Positions 29,952 to 40,849 of a stretch of 64,000 nt of DNA are shown in pieces. Under the pieces are notes generated by a model. That model was given only the letters and a program-made list of their open reading frames with translations. It had not been told where the DNA came from and ran no database searches. This stretch comes from Protopterus annectens (taxonomy: Eukaryota > Chordata > Ceratodontiformes > Protopteridae): positions 479,334,844 through 479,398,843 of the forward strand of contig NC_056738.1 of the NCBI RefSeq assembly GCF_019279795.1, written 5' to 3'. The position numbers and the translations under genes are program-made. The number at the start of each line of letters is the position of its first letter. Positions within the stretch are counted from its first letter, which is position 1.

Positions 29952-30253
29952 CATACCTCTCAACCGAGCATGAGAAATCCAGACAAAGCCAAAAATAATG
30001 GGGGCACAAAGGCCCAAAAATGGGGACAAATTTTAAATCTTGCTTTTATAAACTTAAAAATGTAACAGAATAAAAGGATTTGTGTTACCATGCATTTTCT
30101 AAAGGATATGACATCCAAAACACAAATGTCTTGTCATTAAATTATTTCAATCCCCTCTGATTTGCTATGAAACCACAATTTTTAGGAGGAACAGACCAAC
30201 AATGAGGTAAAAATCAGGGCATTCTGCAAAAATCTGGAAAGTTGAGAGGTATG
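29952..30253. mobile_element. MITE, CATACCTCTCAAC family, best-preserved copy
   Basis: CATACCTCTCAAC at 29952 and GTTGAGAGGTATG ending at 30253 form perfect 13-bp terminal inverted repeats 302 bp apart. No convincing target duplication is seen, so the superfamily stays open. Relatives are at 17849, 24283 and 57841. Confidence 0.8.
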
Positions 30254-30449
30254 AAAAGGAAAGTTCCTGACATGGTCACAGCCTTTGTGGAATGAGCCTT
30301 AAATTTACTGGTAATGTTTTTCCATATCTACATTTATTGCAAAAGAACTCAAAGACAGCTGCTTAGCCATTTTGACCGTGATTTCAGACACTCTGGTTCC
30401 CAGTTAAAGGAAACAGAATAACAAAGAAATGACCATCTTAGTGAAAGGA

Positions 30450-33400
30450 TTCTACTCTGTCCACATATAATTTGAATTGTCTATGGAAATCCATATTATG
30501 GAGGAAGTATACAACTTATGTTCTGCTGGAATAATTAACTCCAGCCACATCTTTCCCACTTTCTGCATTGGGTTGTGGGTATCATGTCATCTGTCACCAT
30601 CTCAATTCAATACCACTCTTCTACCTTCTTCAACAGTCATGTCTGAGTGTCAAACATCTTCTCTCATGCACTTCATATATTGCTTTTCTAGACACCCTTG
30701 TTTCCTTTTGCCTTCTTGTCTCAAATTTTCATCTCCCAAAAAACTGAAAATCATTTGGCTTGATTCAAACTGGATTCTGTAGTTAATTTGTACTTAAACA
30801 AAACCTTTGTCCCAAGGACCAATTTCTGCTTATGGAATGTAAGGTAGGAAGTCTTGACTAAACAACCTGTAATTCAGATATTCTCTCTGTCATGGTTAAC
30901 AGCCATTTAAAAGAGGATTATATAGGATAGAAATTTTAAGTCTGCAAATGCAGCAGACTTGAAATGTAGTTGTGTCAGTTTTTCAAGTATCATATACAGA
31001 TCCCAAATGGGGAATATGAGATGAAAAGGTTCACTTCAAGAAAGCCTTACAGGCTTTAAGGGAAGACAGAAAAGGAGACTGATATGCTGAATGAACATTG
31101 GAAATGGCTGTTAAGGGCACTTTTAGAAAGCAGTAACTTAGCCCAGCTTCAAGCAGTTTTGGTAAGTAAGAGAAAATCAGTAAAGAAGTGGTAAACTGTA
31201 ACATGCATTTTGTGCTAGCCAAGTGGGAGGTCTGCCATTTGTCCTTATTTTCTCTGGTGAAAAATCACTGGGAGGACATGAAAATGGTCACCATTGGAGG
31301 AGTGAGGAGGTTAGTTTCAGAACATGTACGTTTGGAGAATTGATTGTATTTGAAGGATGAGACAACTACATCATGAATGACTAGATACTAAAAGGTGGCT
31401 GTTCAAGTACAGCAGAAACAGAAACCAGGTACGAACCAATATGAGTTATAGCAATCACTTTGGCCCTGTGTCTTTTGTTTTTCTGAATGCATATCATCAT
31501 CAGAGGAAATGGAGGAAAGGTGTAGAGGAAAGCATTTAGCTACTACAGTATGAAGGCATCATTGCTTTGGCTGTTGCATGGGGGGAACAAGAAAAGTAAT
31601 GGGAATATTTGATATCTGATGGGGAAGTAAAGTGGCCACCAAATCAGTGTTCACCATAATTTTATAGGTTTACAGCATATGAAGAAAGAGGTCCCCAATT
31701 AGTGTTCACCATAATTTTATAGGTTTACAGCATACAAAGACAATTTTTCTGAACACCTCAGGGTTGAGAGACTACTTTTGATAAAGGAGCAGGTAATCAC
31801 TTATCTGCTTTGTTAAGAAAGTGGCCTCCTCCAGAATGTGTGCTGCAACAGGGAAACAACCACATTTGCCCACTGCAATAATTTCATAGATTTGCAGCAT
31901 AGTGAGTAGGAATAAGTGTCTTAACATTTCATTGATCTATCAGATCACAATATTGCCCAAGTGGCATGACACCCTAAGGTAAAACATTTTGAATTGCCAT
32001 CAATGTGTGGCAAACTGCTCTCCTTTCTGGCATATTGTGTAAGTCTTGTTAACTACCCACATCCTAGGGCAGATGTGTTTTACTGTGACTATAGCTGTTA
32101 AAAGGGTTTGGATTCTAAAGGGACTGCCTCGTGAATGTTGGCTGTATCTAATTATCATCTCAGGTAAGTCTTGCATGACCTGGAATTTTGATCTGTGATC
32201 ACTAAAGTTATGCAGACTACTCCTGTGGTCACTGAGCTTGCACTGTCTGGTATACTACTCTTATCTACAGTCTGGCATGGTATTCCATAAAAACAGAAGT
32301 TGTGACAAAACCTAAGGCTCTTGGAGACGCTTCTGCTAGTGCAGAATGTAATGAAATCATTTCTTAAGCGCTGGCTTAAAATTCTGTACTATACAAACAA
32401 ACAGAGGTATCAAGGGAGCATTTATTGAAGGCAACTGGAGGGGTTATGGGTTAGATTTTGCCAGACTCACTATGATGCCTAAGAAGTTAAACAATCCAAA
32501 CACATACTCCCAGTTATTGGTCGATTCTACATAGCTGTAGTATATAGGAACCTATTTTCCAGATATGGGAAGATTATGACACCATGGAGTCTCTGTTGAT
32601 CTAGCATTTCTGGCATGCATTCAGTAAACTCTGCAGGGGCTGTATTGAGGACAGATGGTGAGAGTTCTGAACGGGTAGTAACTGACTCTTACCAGAAAGT
32701 GCAGCTACATCCTGGATAACTTGACAATCTTTACATACAGTTGGGCTTCCTAGAGGTCTAAAAAGTGTGTTCAAAGTAAAATTGGTGCATACCAGGAACA
32801 TGTAAATGATTTATTTGTAGATATGTAGGTTTTGGCCAATGTGCTCCATAATGGTAACTAGTCCTCTGTTTCCACTATCACAAAAAATCTGGAATAATAT
32901 TTCTGGTGTGGCAGGATATCTTGAATGACTTTTTTCCCCCCAAGAGAGTTAACATCTCTTTCCTTGCTGCATGTTGCAATGGGGTTGGAAATCTGGCAGG
33001 AATAACAAAGGTAATGAAGACAGGTTATTGAATGAGACTGTGTAGCCTCTGAGAATTATTTCACTTAACCACCTGTCTTTGGTGATTTTTTAATCACTGT
33101 GACAAGGGGAAAAGAAGTAAACACAATTGCTTCTAAAAGGGAACAATCAGTGAAGGCTTTAGGGCTGAAGCTATCTGTACTGCAACAGTCTGTATCCTCC
33201 TGTAGGCCATCAGTTACCATCCAATCTCTATGTAGAAGACTGTTGGAATTGACCTTGCAAATGCTGACCTCTTCCAGCATTTTACTGCTTCTGCTACAGT
33301 CCACAACTGAACCACCACTGCAATGATTCTTCTACTTTAACACTGTGGAGGGTGAAATTTTGCTCCCACAGTTGTCGGAGTCTTGCTGTATTTTTTCATG

Positions 33401-34490
33401 TCCTTAAGGCACAACTTCACTTCACTGTAGTGAAAAGTAAACCTGAAAAGGTCACATAGGTACCCTCTACAAAGTCTGTTCACCTGATCTAGAAATGCTG
33501 GAGCAAGGCTATTCCAAATCCTGAAACTTCACCCAGAATTTTGGCTGCACTATACATTATCTTGACAATAAAGCTGGTCATCTCAGAGAAGGTTATGAAC
33601 TGGACCCTATATTTCTACTGTAAAGATTCATTCAATAGATCCTTCATCACGGCTGCATTTCATCAGTGAATTTCTTCTGAAATATCCCATATGATTCAAA
33701 CAGCTCCATGCTCAAAAATTACAAATCTAGATGTACATATAAACCTTTCTAACCTGTGCACTATCTTGGAATAATTAGCATGGAGTGGACAGTAGAAGCA
33801 TTTTGTATGACTGCATCCAAACAAAAAGGATCTGGCCTTGCAGCCTTCTCCAAGATCATGCAGTTCCTTGGGGGCTGGAATACCCAATCTGTCTTCCACA
33901 GCACTAGGTCAAATGGGGAACCATCCAAAGGACTGCTGGGTAAATCTGCAAGCCTTTTGCAACCTCCTTTATGTTGATAAGATGGGGTCCATAGGCAATT
34001 GCTCTTTCTTCTGCATCATGTACAGTCACTTCCAAAACTGGGTGTCCTCCTGTGGTAACACTAGTGAACTGGCATCCTCTTCATCTTCAAGATTTTCAAT
34101 TGGAAAGGTAATGGACTCAATCTGACCTGTCTTTGAAGTGCTTATCTGAGTCCGCTTGGTGAGGCCGAGAAGATGAGGTGATGCTAATGGAGAACAGTCT
34201 TTGTTCTGTAAGCTGAAGAAATGAAGGTGACAGCTGGCCAGTGAGGGCACTTGGGATAGGGCTCCAGTCACCCAAAACTCTTACTCTGCACTTGCTGCTT
34301 TGTCCAAGGTTGGTGGGGCTGGCATCTACAGGACTGAAACTAAGAGAATATGAGTCAAGGTGGTTGGGTAGGTCAAAGCCCAGAAAACTGTCACCAAAGC
34401 AAATGGTAGAATCTAACCTACAACCAACCCAAAGTACTTTCACTACTGTTATGTAATCACATATATAAAAAGTAACATCATTGCCCATCC
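30450..34490 (-). mobile_element. Fossil DIRS-like tyrosine-recombinase retroelement
   Basis: Scattered minus-strand matches lie in the gene order of DIRS elements. A gag-like region is at about 34.5-33.5 kb (GIPAPKELHDLGEGC) and an RT region at about 33.0-32.0 kb (SSIQPLQSLLNACQKC). An RNase H-side signature SLNPEVFRKIV is at about 31750. A recombinase-like stretch LEAGLSY and PLTAISNVHSAYQSPF lies at about 31200-31050. It is old and broken, with breaks in the tens, and its terminal repeats are not recognisable. Family assignment rests on the order and these motifs only. Confidence 0.55.
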
Positions 34491-35041
34491 AGAAGGCAGC
34501 ATCTGGGACAGGAAGGGCAAAGTTAGGGAGATTGACATCAGCACTGGGAAAAAAAGAGCCTGGGCACCTGTGGACTCCTAAGGCTACTAGGAAAAATCAG
34601 GGGGAGATGAAGCCTGAGGTAGGGGTGATGCCTTCTCAAGACAGGTCAGTTTAACACCAGATTGAAAACTCTCCTGGAGCTCCTGAACTAAGAAGACAAG
34701 GATGGTGTAGTTGAGTTTTAGAACAGTATTTTCACAATCACTTCTGTCAATTGTTCATAATCAATATCTAGACAAGATGGTGCTACACCAACATTACACA
34801 CAGACTGTGACAAGGACTCAGTAAGTAGTGAGATGATACTGTCCTCTTCTTCCTTGCCTATCTAAGCTTCCTTCACCATCATTTTTGTACTCCAAACTTG
34901 AAGCTTTGGTAGAACAGTTTGAAGGCTGGCCTGGCAACAAGTACTTTTAGTTGACTGATTGCCTGTACATGATGAGGAATAAAATGGTAGATGCGATGAA
35001 GTACAAGGTCTTAGAATGGCATGGCTTATCACGGGTGAAGG
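34491..35041. other. No supported feature
   Basis: Possible edge of the fossil element; nothing recognisable. Confidence 0.4.
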
Positions 35042-35339
35042 TTAAATGGAAATGGTATGCTGCACTAAAATGTTGAGCAAGTTATATCCTCACCATTTTT
35101 AGTGGTGTGGTTAAATTCAGTCCACACCAAACAATGGGTGGTGGTGTGGTCTTCAGAAAAAAAAAAAAAGAATCAAATGCAAAATATGCCTTAAATGGAA
35201 ATGGTATGCTGCACTAAAATGTTGAGCAAGTTATATCCTCACCATTTTTAGTGGTGTGGTTAAATTCAGTCCACACCAAACAATGGGTGGTGGTGTGGTC
35301 TTCAGAAAAAAAAAAAAAGAATCAAATGCAAAATATGCC
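35042..35339. repeat. Exact tandem duplication, 149 bp x 2
   Basis: 35042-35190 and 35191-35339 appear identical base for base, including a 13-A run. The unit begins TTAAATGGAAATGGTATGC. Confidence 0.95.
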
Positions 35340-35748
35340 TTTTGTTACCTGAGATTGCCCTGCTGAAGACACAATTTCTGAGCAAAGGCTTTGATTCATG
35401 AGCAGAAAAGACATAACAATGCTAGAAAAAAGAAGACAAATCAGAGTAGACAAACACAGTAAAGCAATCACAAGAAAAAATATATCATTCATCCACTTAC
35501 AAACTTTGAATTTGAAAGAAAAATTCCATAAAAAAAAAGTCAATTTCACAAAATGCATCACTTCCACTGCAGTGTTTTAGCACAACAACTAATATATGTA
35601 AAAAGGCAAAGCAAGTGTGTGCTTAGTAAACTGGTAAAATGTCGCTGATTGAATGTTCTTAATGACTATGACATACAGTCCTATTTATTACTGAAGATAG
35701 ATCTCTTCTCATCACCTTTTTTAGATACTCTCTGTGGTAAATAATTCT

Positions 35749-36078
35749 TCTTCTTCTTTTCGGCTTTTCCTGGTTAGGGGTCGCCACAGCAGATCACCGT
35801 CCGCTCATGATTGGTAGTGGAGTTTTACAGTGTCGAGTTGCCAGCCCGATGCCCAACCTTCCACAGAAGGCACTTACACGCACTCACGCCTAGGGCCAAT
35901 TTAGTGTCCAATCCACCCACCTACAGCATGTCTTTGGGATATGGGAGGAAACCGGAGCACCCAGAGGAAACCCGCACAACCACAGGGAGACTCCACACAG
36001 AAGGCATCCCAGCCGAGGATCGAACCGAACCTCTTGCTGTGAGGTGACAACGCTAACCGCTGCACCACCATGGCCGCC
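35749..36078 (-). repeat. tRNA-type SINE, full copy with 19-bp target duplication
   Basis: The minus strand reads a tRNA-like head (GGTGGTGCAGCGGTTAGCG A box, then the B box GGTTCGATCCTCGG), then the body GGGTGCTCCGGTTTCCTCCC and AAAGACATGCTGTAGG. It ends GGGGTCGC reversed and a GAAGAAGAA tail. CTCTGTGGTAAATAATTCT flanks it perfectly at 35730-35748 and 36079-36097. The same family lies at 25977 and 46333. This sequence type is widespread in fishes and amphibians. Confidence 0.9.
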
Positions 36079-36097
36079 CTCTGTGGTAAATAATTCT

Positions 36098-37415
36098 AAA
36101 GATGCAAATTTGTAAAATACCACATGTAAACACTGTTTTGAGTAAGCCAACTTATGTAACCATAAAAGTTTTTTGGCTAATTTATTTTACATACAGAAGG
36201 CATTTGACTCAACTCTTTTAAACCATAGGTATTGCAAAATAATCCACCTTGGTGAGGACTATGTTGTATGAAAAAGTAATGTGACTTAAACTTTCAAACT
36301 ATTATCTACTGCATACAGTTTTACTCTAACACTGAGCACATGGGATTATTCCTGAATTTTTTTGTTGTGTGGTGGGGTTGCTACAGTCCTGTTTGTTGTG
36401 CTCGTAAAACTGGATGGTTACACCAGAGTTATTCAAGCCTGTTTTCACTAAGGTGCATTGTGCTGGAAAAGGAAGACATCACCACAAGCATAGCCAAGAA
36501 AATTGTAACCACTATTAATTTTGGCATTTTTAAATCTACATGTCAACACTGACCAAGAGAGCATCAGAGTATAGCTGGAGCATCACTAGCTCAATCCAAT
36601 ACTCTTGTGGCAAAACATTATTTAACAGTAAATGCTGAAGTGCCTAGAAGCAACAGGAGTGTTTGGAATGTTGTCTTACTAGAAAGAAAAAAAGAAAAAA
36701 AAAAAAAAGAGGAGACCCATTACCTCATCTTCCACAACAGTACAGTCTATCAAGGAATGATACTTGACATAAGCTTTAGAATGAAAACTTGGACACAAAA
36801 TAATTTCTGAAAAAGAATTTAAGCTCTGACTGGTCTGGAAGAGATGTCTTCTACAAAAATAATATGTACAAGACTGGCAACTACAGGCCAACTAAAATGC
36901 TGCAGTGGGTTAAGGCTCCTTGGAGATGAGACATTATTATGCAGTACATTTGGTTGGGCACACATGACTGAAGTGACATTCAGCTGCAAAGACAAACGGC
37001 TGTTGCAGAGTCCCTGTGAGGAAAATGAAGAGTGCAGTACCATGCCCACAGCTTCAATAAACAAGTGGAAGTGGGTAGAAGAAGTGATGTGCATTGTGCT
37101 TGGTGTACAACACATGCTTATGTAAGAACAACATGTAAAAGTATGCCACAGCATGGAGGAAATCCTGTGTGGTTCTGCAGCATTACAACAATAAGTGATG
37201 CACAGTAGCAATACTGGCACAGCTTGCTAAGAATTGGCAGTACCACACCTGTGATCAAAATGAGACAGAAATGACACTGGGGCACTGAAACTTCTATAAT
37301 GAACGTGTGGTTATTCAAGACACACGTTGTAGACCATCTCTGATGTACACTGCATTACACAGCCCCTGATTCTTGTAAACACAATGCACAACTTTGCCAG
37401 CTTTGTCTCATGCTC
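36098..37415. other. No supported feature (downstream of TIGD3)
   Basis: Unique-looking sequence 3' of the proposed TIGD3 transcript end. No gene or repeat is identified. Confidence 0.5.
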
Positions 37416-37421
37416 TTTATT
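37416..37421 (-). terminator. Candidate poly(A) signal of TIGD3
   Basis: TTTATT on the plus strand gives AATAAA on the minus strand. It is the first canonical signal I find downstream of the TIGD3 stop codon, implying a 3' UTR of about 1.6 kb. Weaker variants closer in are possible. Confidence 0.35.
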
Positions 37422-39048
37422 GCCAAGGACTGCAACTAATCTTTAAAAGCCAATACACTGTGGCATTAGTATTTAAATTCAGAAATTTTACTTTTGCAGC
37501 AAGAGCACCGTACTGATCCCTGCTTATGCTGTAAAAAAAAAAAATGCTGTTCCAAATCATTAAATATCACTGTTCTGAAATAAGAATGAAAAGTGGGAAA
37601 ATATCAATCATTACATATTCACTACTCTTTGACTTCTAAAATATGTTACTTAGAATTTCCATAGGAAAAATAAAACAATTATAGCTTATAATATTCCTAC
37701 TTAAACTAAAATGAGTTACGGCTTTCCTTAACTTTTTGATGTATTACATCTCAAAACATTCAAGAAAAGCACCACCTCTTTTCCAGTTCATAAAACCTAT
37801 GCTCTTTGCCACCATTTCTGTATTATGCACAGTACAAAGGACTACAACCAGTCAGTTATATAACTTTTGTTGTACAAGTTCCCTGTCTAACTGTTAAAAA
37901 ATTGTGACCCAGAATAAACTATGCAGTCATGAGGCCTGAAAAATATTAGTCTGGCTACTGAATTATAAAAGTTGTGAACAAACAAAGCTAGCCTCAGAAT
38001 AATCCATGTTCCAGGTATTGACGACCTTCCCTACTTCAAGACCTGCAGCTGGCAAGTTATGGAGATTTCTGAGGGACATCCATAATTCACAAAGATCTCA
38101 CAACAACACATATGGCTATTAAGATAGTCAAGTATTTAACAATACAGAAGAGCCAACAATGGTCATGTGCATATTAAAACGACTTGACTTGTCCACATTT
38201 ACATCCAATCAGTGGACTGTGAACAGATTTTTTTCCAAGTATTATCTGCATTCATTGCAGGACACTATAAACTTAGTAATCCAAATGTCCATAACTCAGG
38301 TCCAACAGGTGGTTTATAGGTGTTTACAAAGAATAAATAAATTCAAACTGCACATTTTTTGTTAAACAAGTTTGGAGTCAGCACAGTACAATTTATAAGA
38401 TGGTACGGTGGCATTTCTCTTCATAATGTGCACTGTCACAGACTTCATTAATGCAAGAGACCACAACCATTCTGCACAAATAGCAATCCCTTGCCATCAA
38501 TTTCTAAATAATACAACATAAATATTTCTATGACCAATGTAGCACAAGGCCTTGACATGTTGCCTGTCTTCAGTGGTGCAATTTTAGATGGGCTAATCAT
38601 TACCTAGTTTGCAGATGTTCATCCAGCATGAACTGTTGGAAACAGTAACATGCAATGTGTCACTACCAAGAATGGCTTCCTACATTAGGAGGAAGGATAA
38701 TGTAGCTAAACTTAAGATAAAAAGTCCAACATCAAATCTAGGTGGCAAAATCCAAAGTGATTGTAAAAGCTAAGATAAACTGGATCAAAAGAAGAAACAA
38801 ACTATATATTCCTTTATACCTAAAAGTTTTGAAAACATGATTCAAGACAGTGTGTTAATATTATTTGAAAGGTTTCACAAAGAACACATTTCCACAGGAA
38901 ATCTTATAAAAGAACAGCTTTCTTGATAATACTTCTCAAGAAAGCAACAAAACCATTCTAGTCACTCTTGCACAGTTTTTCTTGCTGCATTTTGTATTAA
39001 AGCTGCACTTTTAACTTAGACAGAAAAACACAGTTAAAGCTATTGTCC

Positions 39049-40497
39049 TCACTGTGAGCACAGCCTTTCAACTTCTTCTTCACAGCTATAAAACTTCTTG
39101 AAAATGTCTGTTGGACAGCCATTACACTCAAACCATCGCCGTAGAGTGGCAAGAGCCTTTAAAGCATCAGCCTTAGTAGGAAGACTATCTATAAGATCCT
39201 CACCATCACTTTCATCACTGTCCTCTTCCTTATATACACAGGTCTCCATATTTCTTGCATGCATTTGAAGATCCAAAAGGACATTCTTTTCAAAATCAAC
39301 AAATGTGCTGAGTTCGAGAGCATTTCTTTTCTCTGGTGCTTTGCTGTTATGTTGGGATATCAGTTCCTTTGTTTGTTTGTGAAATCCAGACTCAATAAAG
39401 CAATTTTCAATTAATGAAGATGATACTTTTTCCCAAGCAGCAGCAATCATATGAACAGCATCTAGTATTGTAATACTATTTGCTATTTTACTAAAAGACT
39501 TATCTGTCTCACACTTTATAGCACGCATTTTGCCAAGAAGCCGGTGTGAGTAATTGCATTTGAAATCCTGAATAATCTTTGTGTTTAGTAGGGACACAGA
39601 GGACAATATCTGAGGAGGTAGAAAGAACAACTTCACATTATTCATTTCAATGTCTTCATGAACAGCATCGTTATTTAAAATTAGCAATACACTACGATTT
39701 TGTCTTCCCATTTCTTGATCAAATTCCAGCAGCCACTCAGAAAAGGAGGAAGACGTTATCCAGCCATTTGTACTGCCTCTATAAAGTGCTGGCAAAGTCT
39801 TAATGTTTACTCCATAGAAACAATGAGGTGCAACGTATTTGCTAACAACCAAAGGTTTTACTTTTTCTGTACCACAAGAATTAACACATAAAAGAATGGA
39901 AATGCATTCCTTCAGTTTTCTTGAAGAACTGTTCTGAATTTCTGGAATCATTCTAAATAGCAATGTGGTTTCATCACAGCCAAAGATATTTTCAGGTGAG
40001 TAAGACTTTAACACTTCAGGCAAGGTTTCAGCAATCCAGTCATCTGGTGACAGTTCATTTAAGTAAGCAGTCTGTGGGTTATGCCTTTGACCAAAACAAA
40101 CATTGTTTCTACGTTTCCACCTGACCAGCCACCCAATACTAGGAACAAATTCCTGACCCATTACTTCTGCTAGCTCTTTTGCTTTCTGAAGCAGCATGGG
40201 TCCAGTAATATCCCATGTTTTAGTCCGTGCAATATGAAACCAACACAAAAGAGCTTCATCTATGCTGCTGTATTTGGACTCTCTTCTCCGTTTTCTCTCC
40301 TTATTTGCTGTCCCACTGCACCATTCAGCCAGAAGTTTTTCTTTGTTTTTGCAAATCCTTGAGATCTGAGGCTGAGAAACTTGGAAGCGCCTAGCAATCT
40401 CAGACTGTGACATCTTAGACTCATCTAGTATCTCTAACACTTGTATCTTCTCAGCAAGGGAAAGAGCATGAAGCTTCTTCTTTCCATGCAGTTCCAT
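39049..40497 (-). CDS. TIGD3: TIGD3, tigger transposable element-derived protein 3
   Basis: A single coding exon of 482 residues, close to the roughly 470 of mammalian TIGD3 as I recall it. The start is the ATG at 40497: an upstream in-frame ATG (40611) lies beyond a splice acceptor and encodes intron. Residues 6-60 form the psq/CENP-B N-terminal helix-turn-helix (KKLHALSLAEKIQVLE, ARRFQVSQPQISRICKNK). Residues 75-135 form the second CENP-B/Tc5 DNA-binding domain (EALLCWFHIA, PSIGWLVRWKRRN). Residues 165-355 are a DDE_1-like fold. C-terminal TKADALKALATLRRWFECN and CEEEVERLC are strongly TIGD3-like. Of the transposase triad only Asp175 (CDETTLLFR) survives. The second site reads LNNDAVH with Asn275 and the third reads LPPQ...LLNTKII with Asn305. 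The protein is therefore a domesticated, probably nuclear DNA-binding protein without cut-and-paste activity. Its cellular function is unknown. Confidence 0.94.
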   Translation of the reverse strand: MELHGKKKLHALSLAEKIQVLEILDESKMSQSEIARRFQVSQPQISRICKNKEKLLAEWCSGTANKERKRRRESKYSSIDEALLCWFHIARTKTWDITGPMLLQKAKELAEVMGQEFVPSIGWLVRWKRRNNVCFGQRHNPQTAYLNELSPDDWIAETLPEVLKSYSPENIFGCDETTLLFRMIPEIQNSSSRKLKECISILLCVNSCGTEKVKPLVVSKYVAPHCFYGVNIKTLPALYRGSTNGWITSSSFSEWLLEFDQEMGRQNRSVLLILNNDAVHEDIEMNNVKLFFLPPQILSSVSLLNTKIIQDFKCNYSHRLLGKMRAIKCETDKSFSKIANSITILDAVHMIAAAWEKVSSSLIENCFIESGFHKQTKELISQHNSKAPEKRNALELSTFVDFEKNVLLDLQMHARNMETCVYKEEDSDESDGEDLIDSLPTKADALKALATLRRWFECNGCPTDIFKKFYSCEEEVERLCSQ

Positions 40498-40513
40498 TAT
40501 ATAGTTCCAAAGC

Positions 40514-40535
40514 TCTGAAAATATAATGAAATAAA
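40514..40535 (-). other. 3' splice site of the TIGD3 coding exon
   Basis: The minus strand reads TTTCATTATATTTTCAG, then AGCTTTGG, 17 bp before the ATG. A pyrimidine tract and AG sit exactly where a non-coding first exon would join, as in mammalian TIGD3 where the coding sequence lies in the last exon. Confidence 0.75.
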
Positions 40536-40849
40536 TGTAAATTACATTTAAAATAAATAAAAGAGGTAGAAATATACAATGAACATAAACACATATCACC
40601 TCTAGCAGCAATTTCTTGGTTTAACTGGTAACTAATTTTGCTAAGAGGAATGCAACCAGGATACCAGGCAATTAAATACAAAAAAAAAATCAATAAACAC
40701 TGAGCATTCCAATGAGAGAGAATCATTCCTTAAGGGTACAAGTCTATATGGTATTTTCAGTTTTCCCTTAATAAATACGTAATTTTATACCTATACATAT
40801 ATGTCAGCATTACACCAAATGAGAAAGCAGACGTCTACACCAAATTTTA

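Noticed and set aside
39049-40497. An active pogo/Tigger transposon
   Set aside because: No terminal inverted repeats flank the gene, two catalytic positions are lost, and its sequence matches the single-copy host gene TIGD3.
40498-40611. N-terminal extension of TIGD3 by 38 hydrophobic residues
   Set aside because: It lies upstream of a clear splice acceptor, is AT-rich intron-like DNA, and has no counterpart in the family.
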